A stretch of 64,000 nt of DNA from Aurifilum marmelostoma (GCA_027559495.1 JAMXSV010000006.1:930001-994000), one strand, 5' to 3'; numbered from the stretch's first letter, positions 38,429 to 50,649 are shown. Translations and numbers: made by a program. The notes: generated by a model from the letters alone, not told the origin.

Positions 38429-38454
38429 GGGTGAGGGGAGGGTGAGGGGAGGGG
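38429..38454 (+). repeat. Short tandem G-rich repeat, canonical G-quadruplex motif
   Basis: Five runs of 3-4 G are separated alternately by TGA and A, forming two and a half units of an 8-base period. The spacing satisfies the usual G3+N1-7 rule for intramolecular quadruplexes. Confidence 0.8.
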
Positions 38455-41400
38455 CAAGACTGATGGGCTACCTCCTGTTGACTTTGCTCTCTGTTGGCGG
38501 ACCGGGAGATGCCGTCATCCTAGTCGGGATCTGATCTTAGTCGGCTGGGGACGGTCCAGGGTCTTCAAGGCCTGTGCATATCCGTCGTCAGGATCGACAC
38601 CTTGCGAGATGAAATTGCTTTTCTCTTCTGATCCCACTTGCAGGTGTCAACGGTAGGATGCAGAAACACCTCAGCCGCGGCAACGACATCGCAGACCGTG
38701 GGGTCGAGAGGAGCCCACTGGCGATGAAGCTAACCCTGCGGGGTGGTCATCACTGCCAAGGGGCATCGGATCTTGGGCGGCAGACCAAGCGCGCCTGCCT
38801 CTGAACACTATACATAGTACTTCACCTAGATCCTGCTGTGCGTGAAAGAAGAAAAAAAAAAAAAAAAGAACAATGGACCATTGCCGTTGGGCCCTCATCC
38901 TCATCCTCATCAATCATCGATGTTTGTTTGCGCAATACGACCCTAGTCGTCGGTCGCAGTTCGTTGGTCCCCACCATGCATGCATGCATGAGAAAATTCT
39001 GACCCAAGAACAACTGTTTGTAGGTATTTCACTTGTACCAAAGTATCTCTATCAGCGGACAGCTCGTCAATGACGTCCAAAAGACACTGTGTTGCAGCGT
39101 TTTTGGAACAGCTACGGATAATGCAGGCAATTAGATGATTGGAAATGATAATGCAACTTCTTCCACGGTTCCATCGCTTCATCACCTCGACGTGGACGAC
39201 GTGTCTCGCCCCTATGGAGCACCGTGTTCGACGTGGAGAACAACATCCTGCCCATGGCACCTGTCGCAGCAGAAGTTCTCGTGGCCCCTCCTCCGAACCA
39301 CCCTCCTTCCAACCCCCCCCCCATTACACGCCATAGATGCATTGTCAAGCTGTGGTGGAACGTAAAGCCTGGGGAGGGCGCATCGTTGAGCGGGAGTAAG
39401 GAACGGGGAGCAAGGGAGATGCATATCCGGCCCTCCACCATTTCAGGGAACCAGAATCCACACATGGAGATCCTCCGGAGCCTGCAGAAATTGGTGCAGT
39501 TTTAATCTCTCTCGGACCGCGACGACCTTCCCAAATTTCTCAACCGAACGGCCTTCGCGCACGCTTCCCAGCCTACTACAACATGATGACCTGCTCCCTC
39601 CAATCGAGCGCGTGTTATGCGAGTGGTGCAATTATCCGTCCTGTCCCATGGTGCAGGCACACAGGTCGTATCGCCAACCCGTGTCGATTCATCATGGCTA
39701 AGGGCTTAGGGCTTCTGCGTCGAAGCCCGAAGCTTTTGCCATGCATGTACACATGCAGGTCCCTCAAATCCTTTTCAGAACCTTGCTAGGGCGAGCATTA
39801 CATCAAACGGTTCAAGTTCCTACTATGGGTCGCTTAGCCGGTGACAGGAGCGCCTACTCAATCATGTACATAAAAGGGCAGTGGCAAGGGAGTACCGAGA
39901 GGGGTCCCCACGAACTGACATTCGGCTGCCGAGAGACTCCTCTTGGAAAAGCACGTATGTGCCCTTGAAATCCCCGCTTGTATGCCCCCCCCCCCCCCCC
40001 CTTCTCCTTTCCGAAGTGAGGAGCATAGATTACTGCATGTCTTCAGAGGAGGGTGGGATAGACCGGAGGACCTTGCCGGCTGCAGCTGCAGACCCCCCCC
40101 TCTCAAAGCTTCATTGCTGTATAATTGTACTTCAGACCTACTGTATCTCACCCTGGTTCAGGGCGTCCGGCTGCAGGATCCGGCCTCCTGGGCCGATGGT
40201 ACATGCGGGCTCGGGCGTCACCAATGCGAGCGACCCTCGCCCTCGCATCCCAGCACGAGACTGGAGGAGGTTCTTTGGCTAGAAGAAACGTCTTTGTGGC
40301 AAGTGAATGTGATATGTGACACTGTCACCAATTTCCAAGTGCTGGTGGGCGAGGGCGGGTTGCGCGGACGATCCAGAACAATGCAAGACCCCAACAACCG
40401 CAGCAAGAGCTCCATCTGGTCCCATCAAACGCATTGGCCAGTACTGCCAGGACACAAATTGAACCTTCGTTGCGGCCTCTGATGCAAATCCCTTCTCACC
40501 TGGCTGTCCAGACCCGTTTCCAGAGACATTTTAATTTCATATCACAAAATTGGATAGCTCCGGTGAGTTCTCCCTTCTTCACTGGCCCGCTCGGAAACCG
40601 CTCCTCCGTCCGATCACGATCATTCGTGCAAGAGTCTGTGTCTCTCGCATCATGACAAAAACACAGGGCCCCTCCAATTTCTGTATTCATGAGAGGTAAA
40701 TGTCCACCGTGGGTTCTGGTCGCCGGCGTCTGGACCCCTCTCCTTCCTCTTCGGAACTGAGTCTGGACCTGGGGCTCGGACGAACATGGTTCGGGATTAT
40801 GACGCCCTGTTACATTGATTCATTATGAACTGAGCCGTCGAGACTAAAGATCGGCATCTGGACTTGTGTCCTTTTCTGCAGAGTCAATCAGCGAGAATCT
40901 TCAATATGATGTCAATTCGGACCAAAGTTCCGTTGACTTGGTGGCCACCAGCGATCTTGATGTCATCAAACCGTTGGGTGTCCTGCCGAGTATAGATACC
41001 TACCCCATGGAGGGCGGAGAAAACAGCTAACTCGCATAGAATAACATCGGAAAGGCAAGGATCAACACTCCTCCTCTAGAGGCTACATCTGTCCTGTGCT
41101 CGTGCGACCTCGCTGGATCCAACCTGAGTAAAGTCAGTGGGCACACACACTTGTTGTGCTGTCAGACTCGTCGTCTTCCTGATACCGTCACCAGCATCTC
41201 GTCATGCTCCGAGTCTCTCTTTAGCAAGCCATGGATCACCCTCAGGATTCATGAGATCATGTTTATCCATAACCACGTCGATCCTCTTCTAGAGTGCACC
41301 ACCGTACCGGCACCACCGCGATTTCTTGCCTTATGAACAAGATCTACCTCGTCACGAAACCCAACCATGCTTCTACCAACGGGGCTTCCATTGCGTGTGG

Positions 41401-44400
41401 TGTGTACGGCGAGATTTCATGCAGATTGATGCTATTTGAACTGACATATCTAGGACGATACTTCCAGTGACGAGGGGCCATGTACCAGTTGAGAAATACG
41501 AGGAGATGCATCTACTGTTTCTTTCGTATTGAGTGAACAGAGCCGATACACCCACCGTGCTTGCCTTTTTCAAAGTCAATGCTCAGGCTGCCTCGCCCCC
41601 AACCGCAATTGAGGGGACAACGAGGCAGGAAGCTGCACTAGGCGGGGGGGAACACGCTTGCTACATACCATGGTACCGACACCTCGAGTACCCTTTCAAC
41701 CATTTTGGCATCGGCGGCCTGGACCTCGCTGCCAATCCTCAGAACTTCGTGCGACCCCAATATGTGGACGTTGTCGTGGCTCCAGACTCCACATGGGCGC
41801 CACTGCACTCATCGTGCGGCTGCTCTCACGACCAACAGATCAGTTCCCCCATGCTGAGGAGGCGCTCTGTCGCCACTGAGGCCCGTGGCCATCAATCTCG
41901 GCTTTATGAAAGGCCAACCTTGGGGCCTCAGCGCCCAGACCAGCCCAGAGATCCCCTGATAGGTATCCTTCCAGCAGCAAACCAATGCAGGCGGCATCGG
42001 CGAAAGAGGAAATCCTGTCTCGACATGTCACCCAGAAGAGAAAGCATGGTGAAATTGATATCCCGGGGACGTCTCATGCATTCTCTCACCGAAAGACGAG
42101 TTCAGACGAAGGATCTCTCCTCGACTAAGGTATACGCATAATACTGTGGGTCGACTCGGACCCAAATGTCGCTCGACAGCAGCGTAGTAGCAATCTCCTC
42201 CTTAGGAATCCGTCGTACTCCGGAGGGAAGGAAGTGGCTGTGCTGATACGTGTCCATGTCTCCAACCCTCGTTAGAGATCGAGAGCCTGGGGGGTGGCAC
42301 GAAGTTCCGGTACTTGCGCGGTGACGTACCAATGGTCAATGGTGCTCTCTCAGAGAATGCATAATCATGGTTCGATTCTACAAACGCAGTGATGTTTGCC
42401 GTGATCGTATGCGAGAGCATATTTGCTATCTAATTAAGTGGTATGTCGGCCACGCGATTGATGTGCACATGGTACTTGCAGACAGAAACCCCCCTTACTC
42501 CCCTTTTTTTATCCCCCCCCCCCCCTTTACCTTTACCAGAGACAGCTCACAACGAGACTAACCGATGATATGAGTATCGTACCATACGCTCGAAGAATGG
42601 TGAACGTCCCGAGAGATGGGGCCCTTGACAAAATGCCTGGCTTGGAGTGATGAAATCGTGTTCAGACTTTCTGAAACTTTCCAATCACCGCCCTCCCTGA
42701 GGAATCTGCTCTGTTAGGCAAGTAAACATGTGCAGAGACGTATCAACGATGGTTCGAGTAGGTTGGACGACCTATCTCACGGAGGCGAGGGATGATGTTT
42801 CATTGCCAAACTTCATGAGCTGGTTTTCATAAGCCATGGCCTTCTGCCCGCCGCAGAGACGCCTCGCATCCAAAACAACGACTTCCGGTATTTGTTCCAG
42901 AATCTGCAGAAGCCCCTTGGGCTGTATGTACTGGAGCTGCTATCAATTTTTGAACGACCTGCTTACAGAGGCGCAGAGAATTGACTGTTGTGCTGGGCTT
43001 GGTGCTCAAGTTCAGCGAGATGACTACCAGGAGATTGATTCCACGGGACAACCAGTTTTTCCCAACCCTCCCTACGACAGAAACACGTTCAAAAAATAAT
43101 GGGATGGTGACACTTTCTCTGTGGTCGTTTTGGATGCTGAGCCTCGCCCAGTCAAGAGGGAGGCGTCGTTGTCTCTACAGCCGTCGTCGACTGACAAGTT
43201 TCAGCGACACGTCGTGGGAATGCCTTCACATTGATAAAGTCTACGACTAGGATTTCTGAAACAGATCCACACGGAATCTTCGTCACATGCGAATGTGTGA
43301 GAGAAGCAACGAATTCTAGAGCTATGCTGCTCTGCTGCTCTGCTGCTGCCTGATTGTCCGGTGCAGGGTGTGTGGCTAATATCGCCACGTTCAAACTGGG
43401 CTGTGTCGTCCAGCAGTTTTTTTTTTTCTTTTCTTTTGATATACATCATTTCTCAAAGCCTTTTCCGCGGGCATCTGCTGCTCGATTCTTTACAAGTCCA
43501 ATCACAAGTAGGTAGTTCTCTCCTCCGCATTCCTTCCCATATCTCGAAAACGAGGTATGCTACTGATACTTAGTAGTGAGACAGTATGATATATGCTTTT
43601 GGCGGAATCCTTCCGCCACTTGCTAACACGCTCTACAGGCTGGGGGGGGGGGGGGGAAAGGTCCAAGTCTAACTAGCTTCCAGTCGGTATCGCCATGGCA
43701 CCACCTATCGTTCCAGCAGCAAGACAAGCCAGGCCGACAGCAATACGAACGGACAAAGAGACACTTTCAGGAAAAGGGGGCCCATATAAACCATCACACA
43801 GGGGCGATGGCGAGATGGCATGTATGGTAGGCACTGGACTACCCCGCCAGTCTCTGTCCAACTAGAAAGAAGTACAGGTTGCAAGCCGGCCCGATTGGAA
43901 AAGAAAGGTGATTGATACGGAATAGCAGCAGCACTCAAATCACCAGCAAGCAAGCAAATCAGAGACTTAGGTCGCCAGAAGTAGTAGGCACCGCGCATGT
44001 TGGTCTGACGGTGGCTCGTAGTGGGGGGGGGGGGGACCCCAACCAAGGTTTTTTGCTGATGCCTATGAGCAGCTGGTATCACAACGCCACCAACATGCGA
44101 GACCCGCATGGGCGCGCCGCGTTGAGGGGAAAAAACACGAACCAACCTGTTCGAGATGGACCGTGGGGCGAAAGAGAGACAGGGCAACATAAATAAAACA
44201 AAGGCCAGAGGGCGAGGGGGGGAGAGATAGAGAGAGAGAGAGGAAGAGAGAGAGCAAGAGAAGCAAGTGCCAGTGGCACTGGCACACAGCATGGCAGGAC
44301 CACCTCATGCATGCGGCGCGGCTTGGCCGGTGCAGACCTGCAGACTGGAAGGGGGGTGAGGGGTGGGAGGGGTCAATCGGCTCGTTCTGGACTCCTGCCA

Positions 44401-46649
44401 GCTTGCTGCTGCTGCTGCTGCCAACCGAGCGGCGCAGCAAATGCTAAAGTAGCAAACACACACCCACACGCTCTCTCACAGACGCGCATACAAGAAGGCA
44501 AGCAGACATGTGATTGTAACGAGGGATCGACAGCAGAGGGCAAGGCAAACGAACCGAGAGTCGCGTCGGGTGTAGATGAGGGTGGCGTCTGTCTTTTCTA
44601 GATGATGCGGTAAAGAGTATTGACCTGCCCTTGTCTCTCTCTGTTCTTCAATTTATTACTACACAAACGGTTTTCTAAGTGTGGTGGGCGGCGGACGAGG
44701 ACCCATGGTCGCATTCGCGCACACGCCTGGAGCGGTAAAATTGGCGGGAAGAAACAACCTGAGGCGTTCAGGAGGGCCCACTGATGAACAGGGGCAGGAA
44801 AGCTTCCGAGTGTATGTGTTCCCCATATTCTGGGGCCCGGGGTCGAAACGAATTGAGGCCGCGCAGCCAGGAAGAGGGATGAAGAGGGAGGAAGAAGAAA
44901 AAGGGCAAGAATCCGAGCACGGACACACAAGAACCTGAGGAGAAGAGGAGGGGGGGGAAAACAACAACAACAACAACTTCTTACACTATGGCTCTGCCAT
45001 GGTTCTCACGATCTCCAACGACCCAAGATACACAGGACAGTTGTCAAGCCTTGGCGGCTGGTCTGGGTTCGTGGGTACAGTATAGGCTTGAGGCTATCGA
45101 CGGGGCGCCGTAAGATAACGGGTCCCTGCAGCGCAGGCGATCCAAACCAAAGTCGATGACCAGTCCAATAGTGCCATTGACGAGATGAAGCCCCTGTTCG
45201 ATTCGAGATCAGACGAATGGGGGACCACAGTGTGAGAAAGAGGGAGAGGGTTGTTTTTTTTTCTTGTTCTCATCCTGTCGGTGGTTCCGTCTTCGAACTC
45301 GCCCAGACTGGAGGGCGCAGGAATTGTCTCAAGGTGGGATTGGTGAGGAAGAGACCCGAGGTTGATCGAAACCAAAAATCACAAAAAGAAAGCTAGCTAT
45401 ACGATGCATACTCTGGTAACACGGCAGCAGGTGTGCCTAGGCACAACAAAAGATCCCAAGCTAAAGGGGGTAAGAGGGGGAGGGGGAGGGGGGAGGGGGG
45501 AAGGGGACCACCCACCACCCACCACCCACCACCGTTCGAACGCCCAGGGAAGTGTACCATCAGCCCACGGGCCCCCGGACCCGACGTCCTGGCGATTGGA
45601 GGAAAACACGCCCCCTGCAGAATCCTCCCAAGGAGAGATCGGAGGTCCAATCAAGATGCTGCTAGTCTCCCCCACGCTGACGCCGCGACTCTTTGTTGAA
45701 GTTTTTCTCCCGCAGCCCAGCTGAAGGCGGTCAAACACCGCCCTTCGACGAAGTTTTGAGATTGTGGAGGGGGTGGGTGTGGGCTGGAGCCCTGCGAACC
45801 TGTGGCTCCCCCTTCCTCCCCCCCCTTGTGGAGGGGTGTGGAGGGGGGCGAGGAGGCTGTGAACCTTACCCAGGCGTTGGTCCGCATTGCAACACGCGGA
45901 GCCGAAAGCGCAGGAGATGAAAAACAGGCGAGCAAGCACAACCTGAGGATGTGTTCGGTTTCGCGGGTATCGGTAACACCGCCCTTCGAGGCAGAACCTC
46001 AAGAGGGAAAGGTTAGAAAAAGGAGGAAGAAGGCGGCGGGGGGGGGGGGAGGGGAGACGAGGATGGGACAACGGGTGTGCTGCAGACCTCAGGAGAACAA
46101 CAATCATCATCATCAACAACATCAAACGAGAAACCTTGTGTGTGAGAGATTCTGTGACAGAGGCGGCAAAAACGAAGAGCTGTGTGTGTGTATGTGTGTG
46201 TGTGCTCCTCTGCTCGTATCACTCGGTCTCCCTGACTGACCCGACGCCGTGCCGCCACAACCTTGAGAGGACCAGCGTACATGTAAGAGTTGAAGCTGTT
46301 GAGGGGATAAACTACCATTGTCCCTGTACGACGATAAGGCAGAGAGGAGTGATGACTGAGTTGCTACAGTAGTTTGTGTTTTTTCGGAGTAGGACTGTAC
46401 CCTCCTTGGTATCCTCCACATGCTCCCCTTCCGCGCTGCCTTTGTTTCTTCTCCTCTTCCTCTGCCGTACTATTACCGGCCTGGGCTTGGCCTGGGCTGA
46501 CACACCGACTCGGCTTGCCGTCCGCTCCGTGCGCCTAGTGCGGGCAGATCAGGATCAGGATACAGGATCAGGGTTTTGGTCGTCAGCACCTCTTGTCCGT
46601 GTGTGTCTCGTCTCCCGCTCACCCTCGCTCTGGCTGCTTGATCCTTGAG

Positions 46650-47300
46650 GCAATTCATCTCCTCTTCTATTTCTCTGAATGTCAATGACCCCCCCCTCTC
46701 CTTCCCGCAATCAATCCTTCCCCCTCTTCACTTTTCTCCTGGTATCTTTTGCGTATACCTTCTTGTGCTCTGCCCTGTTAGCCATCTTGATTACATTCTG
46801 CAACGTTTCGAGAGCGTGTTCATTTTTTTTTTCTTTTTCCCTTTTTGCCTTTACCCCCTCTTTTTCCTTCTACCTGTTGTTCTTGGTCCCATTTTTTGCT
46901 TCTTTTATTGTCGCGTTTCCTCTTGACCCGGAACGCAATTTATATCTGCATTGATCTGTGCTTCATCTTGATTCCGATCTGCCGCGTCATAGCGACAAGG
47001 ACCACAACGGAATACCCCCCCCTCCCTCCCTTCTCATACCCAATTCCGCCTCTACCCACGATCCAAGATTGCCGGCAATAATCCCTCGTCATGTCCCAGC
47101 CTGCGACCAACTTCAACCTCCTCTGAGCTGGTCAGGCGGGTTACGACCGCCACAGAGGTCCACCCCCCCCCCCCTCGCCCTCTTCTCGTGGCTTTCGACG
47201 TTCTCTCTTTCTTCCCTTCCCTCTCCAGCCCCAAGAATAGGACATAGGACACAGACCATAGATCAATAAAGGCAGCCCCTCCCTTTTCTGAGGGCAATCC
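46650..47300 (+). promoter_or_regulatory. C/T-rich leader upstream of the His-tract gene
   Basis: About 650 bases of strongly pyrimidine-biased sequence precede the ATG at 47313, including 12 C at 47163-47174. CT-rich tracts near transcription starts are common in filamentous fungi, so this is read as core promoter or 5' UTR. The position of the transcription start cannot be read. Confidence 0.45.
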
Positions 47301-47312
47301 CGGGAGCCCTTC

Positions 47313-49130
47313 ATGGTACAGGGGATCACGCTCAAGATGGCCAGCCTCTCGGATCTGGCGAGCCATCATCATCACCACCAACACCACCCTTCCAAGAAGA
47401 TCACAAAGACTCCTCGAGGAGGTAAGATGGTCAAGCCCATCCTGAAGAGACTCGCCTCGACGTCGTCGCCCAAGAATTCGCTCGATCTGGACAGGGGCTG
47501 GGAGGACCAGACGGTAGACCTTGGCTATGGCGGCGGCGGCGGCGGCGGCAACAACAACAACAACAACAGCAGCAGCACGTACGAGTCCTCAGGGCGGCCG
47601 AGCATGTCGCCTTCCATCCGCGACGTGAGCTTCCAGTTCCCTCCGTCGTGGGAGCCCACGGGCTACGGCGGCGGCGTCGGAGTTGGAGGAGGAGGTGGTG
47701 GTGTTGGTGGGGTAGGCGGAGGAGGCTCAGCTGCGGGCTCAGGAGCGACAACACCAGTCGGGGCGGCGGGGCTGGAAGCGGCGTCGATACACGTAGGCGT
47801 GACGTCCAGCGCAGCAAGAAACCTCAGTCGTGGCAGGTACCAGCACGCGAGATCAACCTCGGCCGCGTCGCACGTCTCGATAGGCACCAACGGCAGCAAC
47901 CACCGGCCCGGCGGGGGCTCCTTTGTACACCCCTTCCAGCAGACGCCTCGGACGCACACCCCGCCGCTGACCTATGCCAACTCGTTCACCTCGTTTGAGC
48001 GCGAGAACAACAACCCCGCCAGGGATTACTCCCCCACCATCATCACCGAGAACGACGACGACGAAGACGAGCTTTACCATCACCACCACCACCGCCACCA
48101 CCACCACCACCGTGCTGGCTCCTCCTCCCTCTCCCAGTCACTCGCCGCCGCCGCCTCTCACCTTCACAGGCCCCAGAACAGTCATTCCACCACCAACCTC
48201 AGGCGTCCCTCGCTGGCCAGCCAGCGCACGTCGTCGCTGTCAGACATCCGCAGCTACAGCAACAACTCCAACCACAGCCACAACCCACCCCTGCGCGTCA
48301 ACACGACCCCAAACTTCCCGCGCTCCGTCCCGACGTCCTCGAGACCGGCAGCACATGGCTCCCTCGGCACGGCCAACTCGAACTCCAACTCAATCTCCGA
48401 CCTGCACCTCAACCTAAGCCCCACCGACTCACCACGGCCGTCCCTGCACCTCGCCAGCCCCACCAACTCGAGCGTGACCGCCATGTCACCGCTCCGCACC
48501 AGCCTGGAGGGAGCCTTCCGCCTGCGCTCCCGCAGCGAGGTGGACATGGGCGCCCGCCAGGACATCCGCGAGGCCCGCCGCAAGTTCGAGGAGAACGAGC
48601 GCATAAAACAAGAGAAATACGAGGCCGAGCAGCGGCGCAAGCAGGAGCGCAGACAGGAGAAGGAGAGGGCTGCCGCCGCGCGGAAGATGGCAGGTGGTGT
48701 TGGCGGCGGCGAGAAGTCGCCCAGCATCGGGCGCTCGTCCTTCTCGCGGAGGCGGTCGCCACCCCTCACCTCGACGGCCAGCAATGCGTCGGGCACCCGC
48801 CGCACCCGGTCTGGTGACTCTGCCATCCACCAGCATAGCGGTCGTCACCACCACCACCACGACGACCAGCCTCACCATCACCACCACCAGGGCGGCGGCG
48901 TCGCCACTACCACAATCAACGAGAAGGCCGAGGGCTTGAGCACGGGATTCCTCAGCAGCAACTACGAGAGCACGGCGGACGGCGCTGCGCCCAGCTTCGG
49001 ACAGGACGTCATGGACATCCGCTTCGAGACGCCCAAGCGGACCACCACTGCCAAGAGGAAGACCCAGAGCTACTGGACCTCGTTTGTCCTGTGGTTCCGC
49101 ACCCGCCTGCTGAAGCTGGGTCGCCGGTAG
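47313..49130 (+). CDS. Disordered hypothetical protein with poly-His tracts and conserved C-terminus
   Basis: One uninterrupted frame encodes 605 aa. A second in-frame ATG at 47337 has a better context (A at -3, G at +4), so the true product may begin at MASLSDL and be 597 aa. Most of the protein is low complexity. It has His tracts near residues 18-25, 256-267 and about 512-526, poly-Gly/Asn around 70-85, and a Gly/Val-rich stretch around 113-137. A strongly charged helix with coiled-coil character spans 412-458 (ARRKFEENERIKQEKYEAEQRRKQERR). The extreme C-terminus, KRKTQSYWTSFVLWFRTRLLKLGRR, is an aromatic and basic amphipathic segment that could bind membranes. The last two segments look like the conserved core. 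I do not recognise a named family and assign no function. Confidence 0.75.
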   Translation: MVQGITLKMASLSDLASHHHHHQHHPSKKITKTPRGGKMVKPILKRLASTSSPKNSLDLDRGWEDQTVDLGYGGGGGGGNNNNNNSSSTYESSGRPSMSPSIRDVSFQFPPSWEPTGYGGGVGVGGGGGGVGGVGGGGSAAGSGATTPVGAAGLEAASIHVGVTSSAARNLSRGRYQHARSTSAASHVSIGTNGSNHRPGGGSFVHPFQQTPRTHTPPLTYANSFTSFERENNNPARDYSPTIITENDDDEDELYHHHHHRHHHHHRAGSSSLSQSLAAAASHLHRPQNSHSTTNLRRPSLASQRTSSLSDIRSYSNNSNHSHNPPLRVNTTPNFPRSVPTSSRPAAHGSLGTANSNSNSISDLHLNLSPTDSPRPSLHLASPTNSSVTAMSPLRTSLEGAFRLRSRSEVDMGARQDIREARRKFEENERIKQEKYEAEQRRKQERRQEKERAAAARKMAGGVGGGEKSPSIGRSSFSRRRSPPLTSTASNASGTRRTRSGDSAIHQHSGRHHHHHDDQPHHHHHQGGGVATTTINEKAEGLSTGFLSSNYESTADGAAPSFGQDVMDIRFETPKRTTTAKRKTQSYWTSFVLWFRTRLLKLGRR

Positions 49131-50649
49131 ACCACCACATATCCTACACCTCAATCACCCAGCCGGTCATCACAATGAAACCATCAGCTCATTGGTATAC
49201 GTTATGCATTACAGCACATAGAGGTGCCACCAGATACATCCCTGCACAGCATTGGCATTCACAGCTATCATATCGAGAGCAAAGCATCGGGTTTCCTGGT
49301 TCTGTCTCCCACAGCCACCCTGTCCAGCCTTGTGCATGCATCGACTTCGTCATCACCACCATCACGACCACCATCACAACAAGACTCCGTCAACGCATGC
49401 AGATGGGAGGTGCCAGCTACGTACATAGGATGTGCAATCATAGCACAGAGGCATCGAGCACAGCAGTTGACTGCCCATTCTTCTCGTCTATTTTTATTCC
49501 CCCATTCGCGAGGTGTTTGGCTTGGCAAACATTCTGATTTTTCTGTGGTTTATGGGCGTTTTGTCGGATAGGGAGGCGTTAAAATCGCAACCACTCGTCA
49601 TCGTCTCTGCTCAGTCTGATAGCAGGGGCTTTTGCATCTCGTGTGTTTATCTGGTGAACGGATGGAATACAAATGCAACATCTGGGCTCTCCTCAACATT
49701 TTGGTGATGGGGAAAGGGGAGACAGCATGGTTCGGTCTCTTTTCATTTTTCTTTATTCTTTTAGATACCACTGGCGGTGGCCTCTGGTGGGGGAAAAACG
49801 GAGCAGAGGCAAATAAATCGAGCTTGATTTTTCGACACTGACTGGGTGTATATCGTAAGTCGGAATGAGTGACCAAATATGGCCTGCCTGCCTACTACTG
49901 TAATTTGTGCTGGACCCTTCCCTTCCATTGACTTTGGCATGTGAAACCTCGTCTTTTCACTCTGTCTCTCCGCCCGAGCATACCCCACTCCTTGACGCTC
50001 CTCATCAGCAGCCGAGGGATGGATTTGGAACTACTGTGATCCGTTCGTTCCGTCGGGGAGGCTGGGAAGGTACTAAGTAGTAAGAGCAGACGAGGTAAAT
50101 AATAACAGCGACGATATGACTACACATTATAGTGGCTCCAGGGCCCCGGGCCCCCGCTGGGGGTGTCACTGTAATTACAGCGTCGTGCGTGCCCAGGGTT
50201 CGGTGCTCAAACTATGGGTCGGGTCTCTTTTGGCTGTCGCGTCGAGTAGCTTGGATGTTCAGTTTGTCGATTGGAACGAAAATGGAGGTTTCTTGGTCTG
50301 CAGTTCTTTTCTTCTTCTTGTAAGAGGTTTTGCGCCGGGACAAAGTGGTTGTGGTTCAGTGGTATGATCAGTGGTGGTGATTTTTACAGTAGGTTCTACA
50401 GCAGCCTCTTAACTATACTTGCTTACCACACGCACGGGACGCTGATTTAAGCACTCGGGTCCTTCCTGCTCAAACTCAAGATCACACCGAGACCATCTCA
50501 CCTCTATCTCACCTTCCTTTGCAGATACAAAACCCAACCTGATCTTGGTCGAGTCTTGCCTCCTTTGAAACAATTAATATCTACGACAGAACAGACATCC
50601 ATCACAAGCTTGCAAGGAGAGAAAGAAAAAAGGAAGACAATCCACGGCA
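49131..50649. other. Intergenic region between His-tract gene and amidase
   Basis: Both genes run to the right, so the left part should be 3' UTR and the right part the amidase promoter and leader. A few GCCC/GGGC blocks occur near 50140. No RNA gene, palindrome of the recurrent type or plausible coding frame was seen. Confidence 0.45.

Larger units (their letters stand above)
33692..47312. other. 13.6 kb gene-free region
   Basis: This is the largest desert of the window. It holds 23 A at 34708-34730, a GA array at 35780-35806, a G-quadruplex motif at 38429-38454, 17 C at 39985-40001, 15 G at 43642-43656 and 13 G at 44023-44035. A block of G runs followed by C runs lies at 45466-45532. Two TACATAGTAC copies (38364, 38811) and one TACCATGGTA (41666) are present. 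From about 40.6 to 43.3 kb low-complexity DNA is scarcer and several short frames look coding but are broken; see findings. The last ~650 bases before 47313 are strongly C/T-rich. No gene is called. Confidence 0.5.

Noticed and set aside
45397..46125. 242-codon minus-strand frame
   Set aside because: The translation is dominated by Pro, Gly and Ser from G/C runs and by Met/Val from repeats. No domain or ATG context supports a gene.
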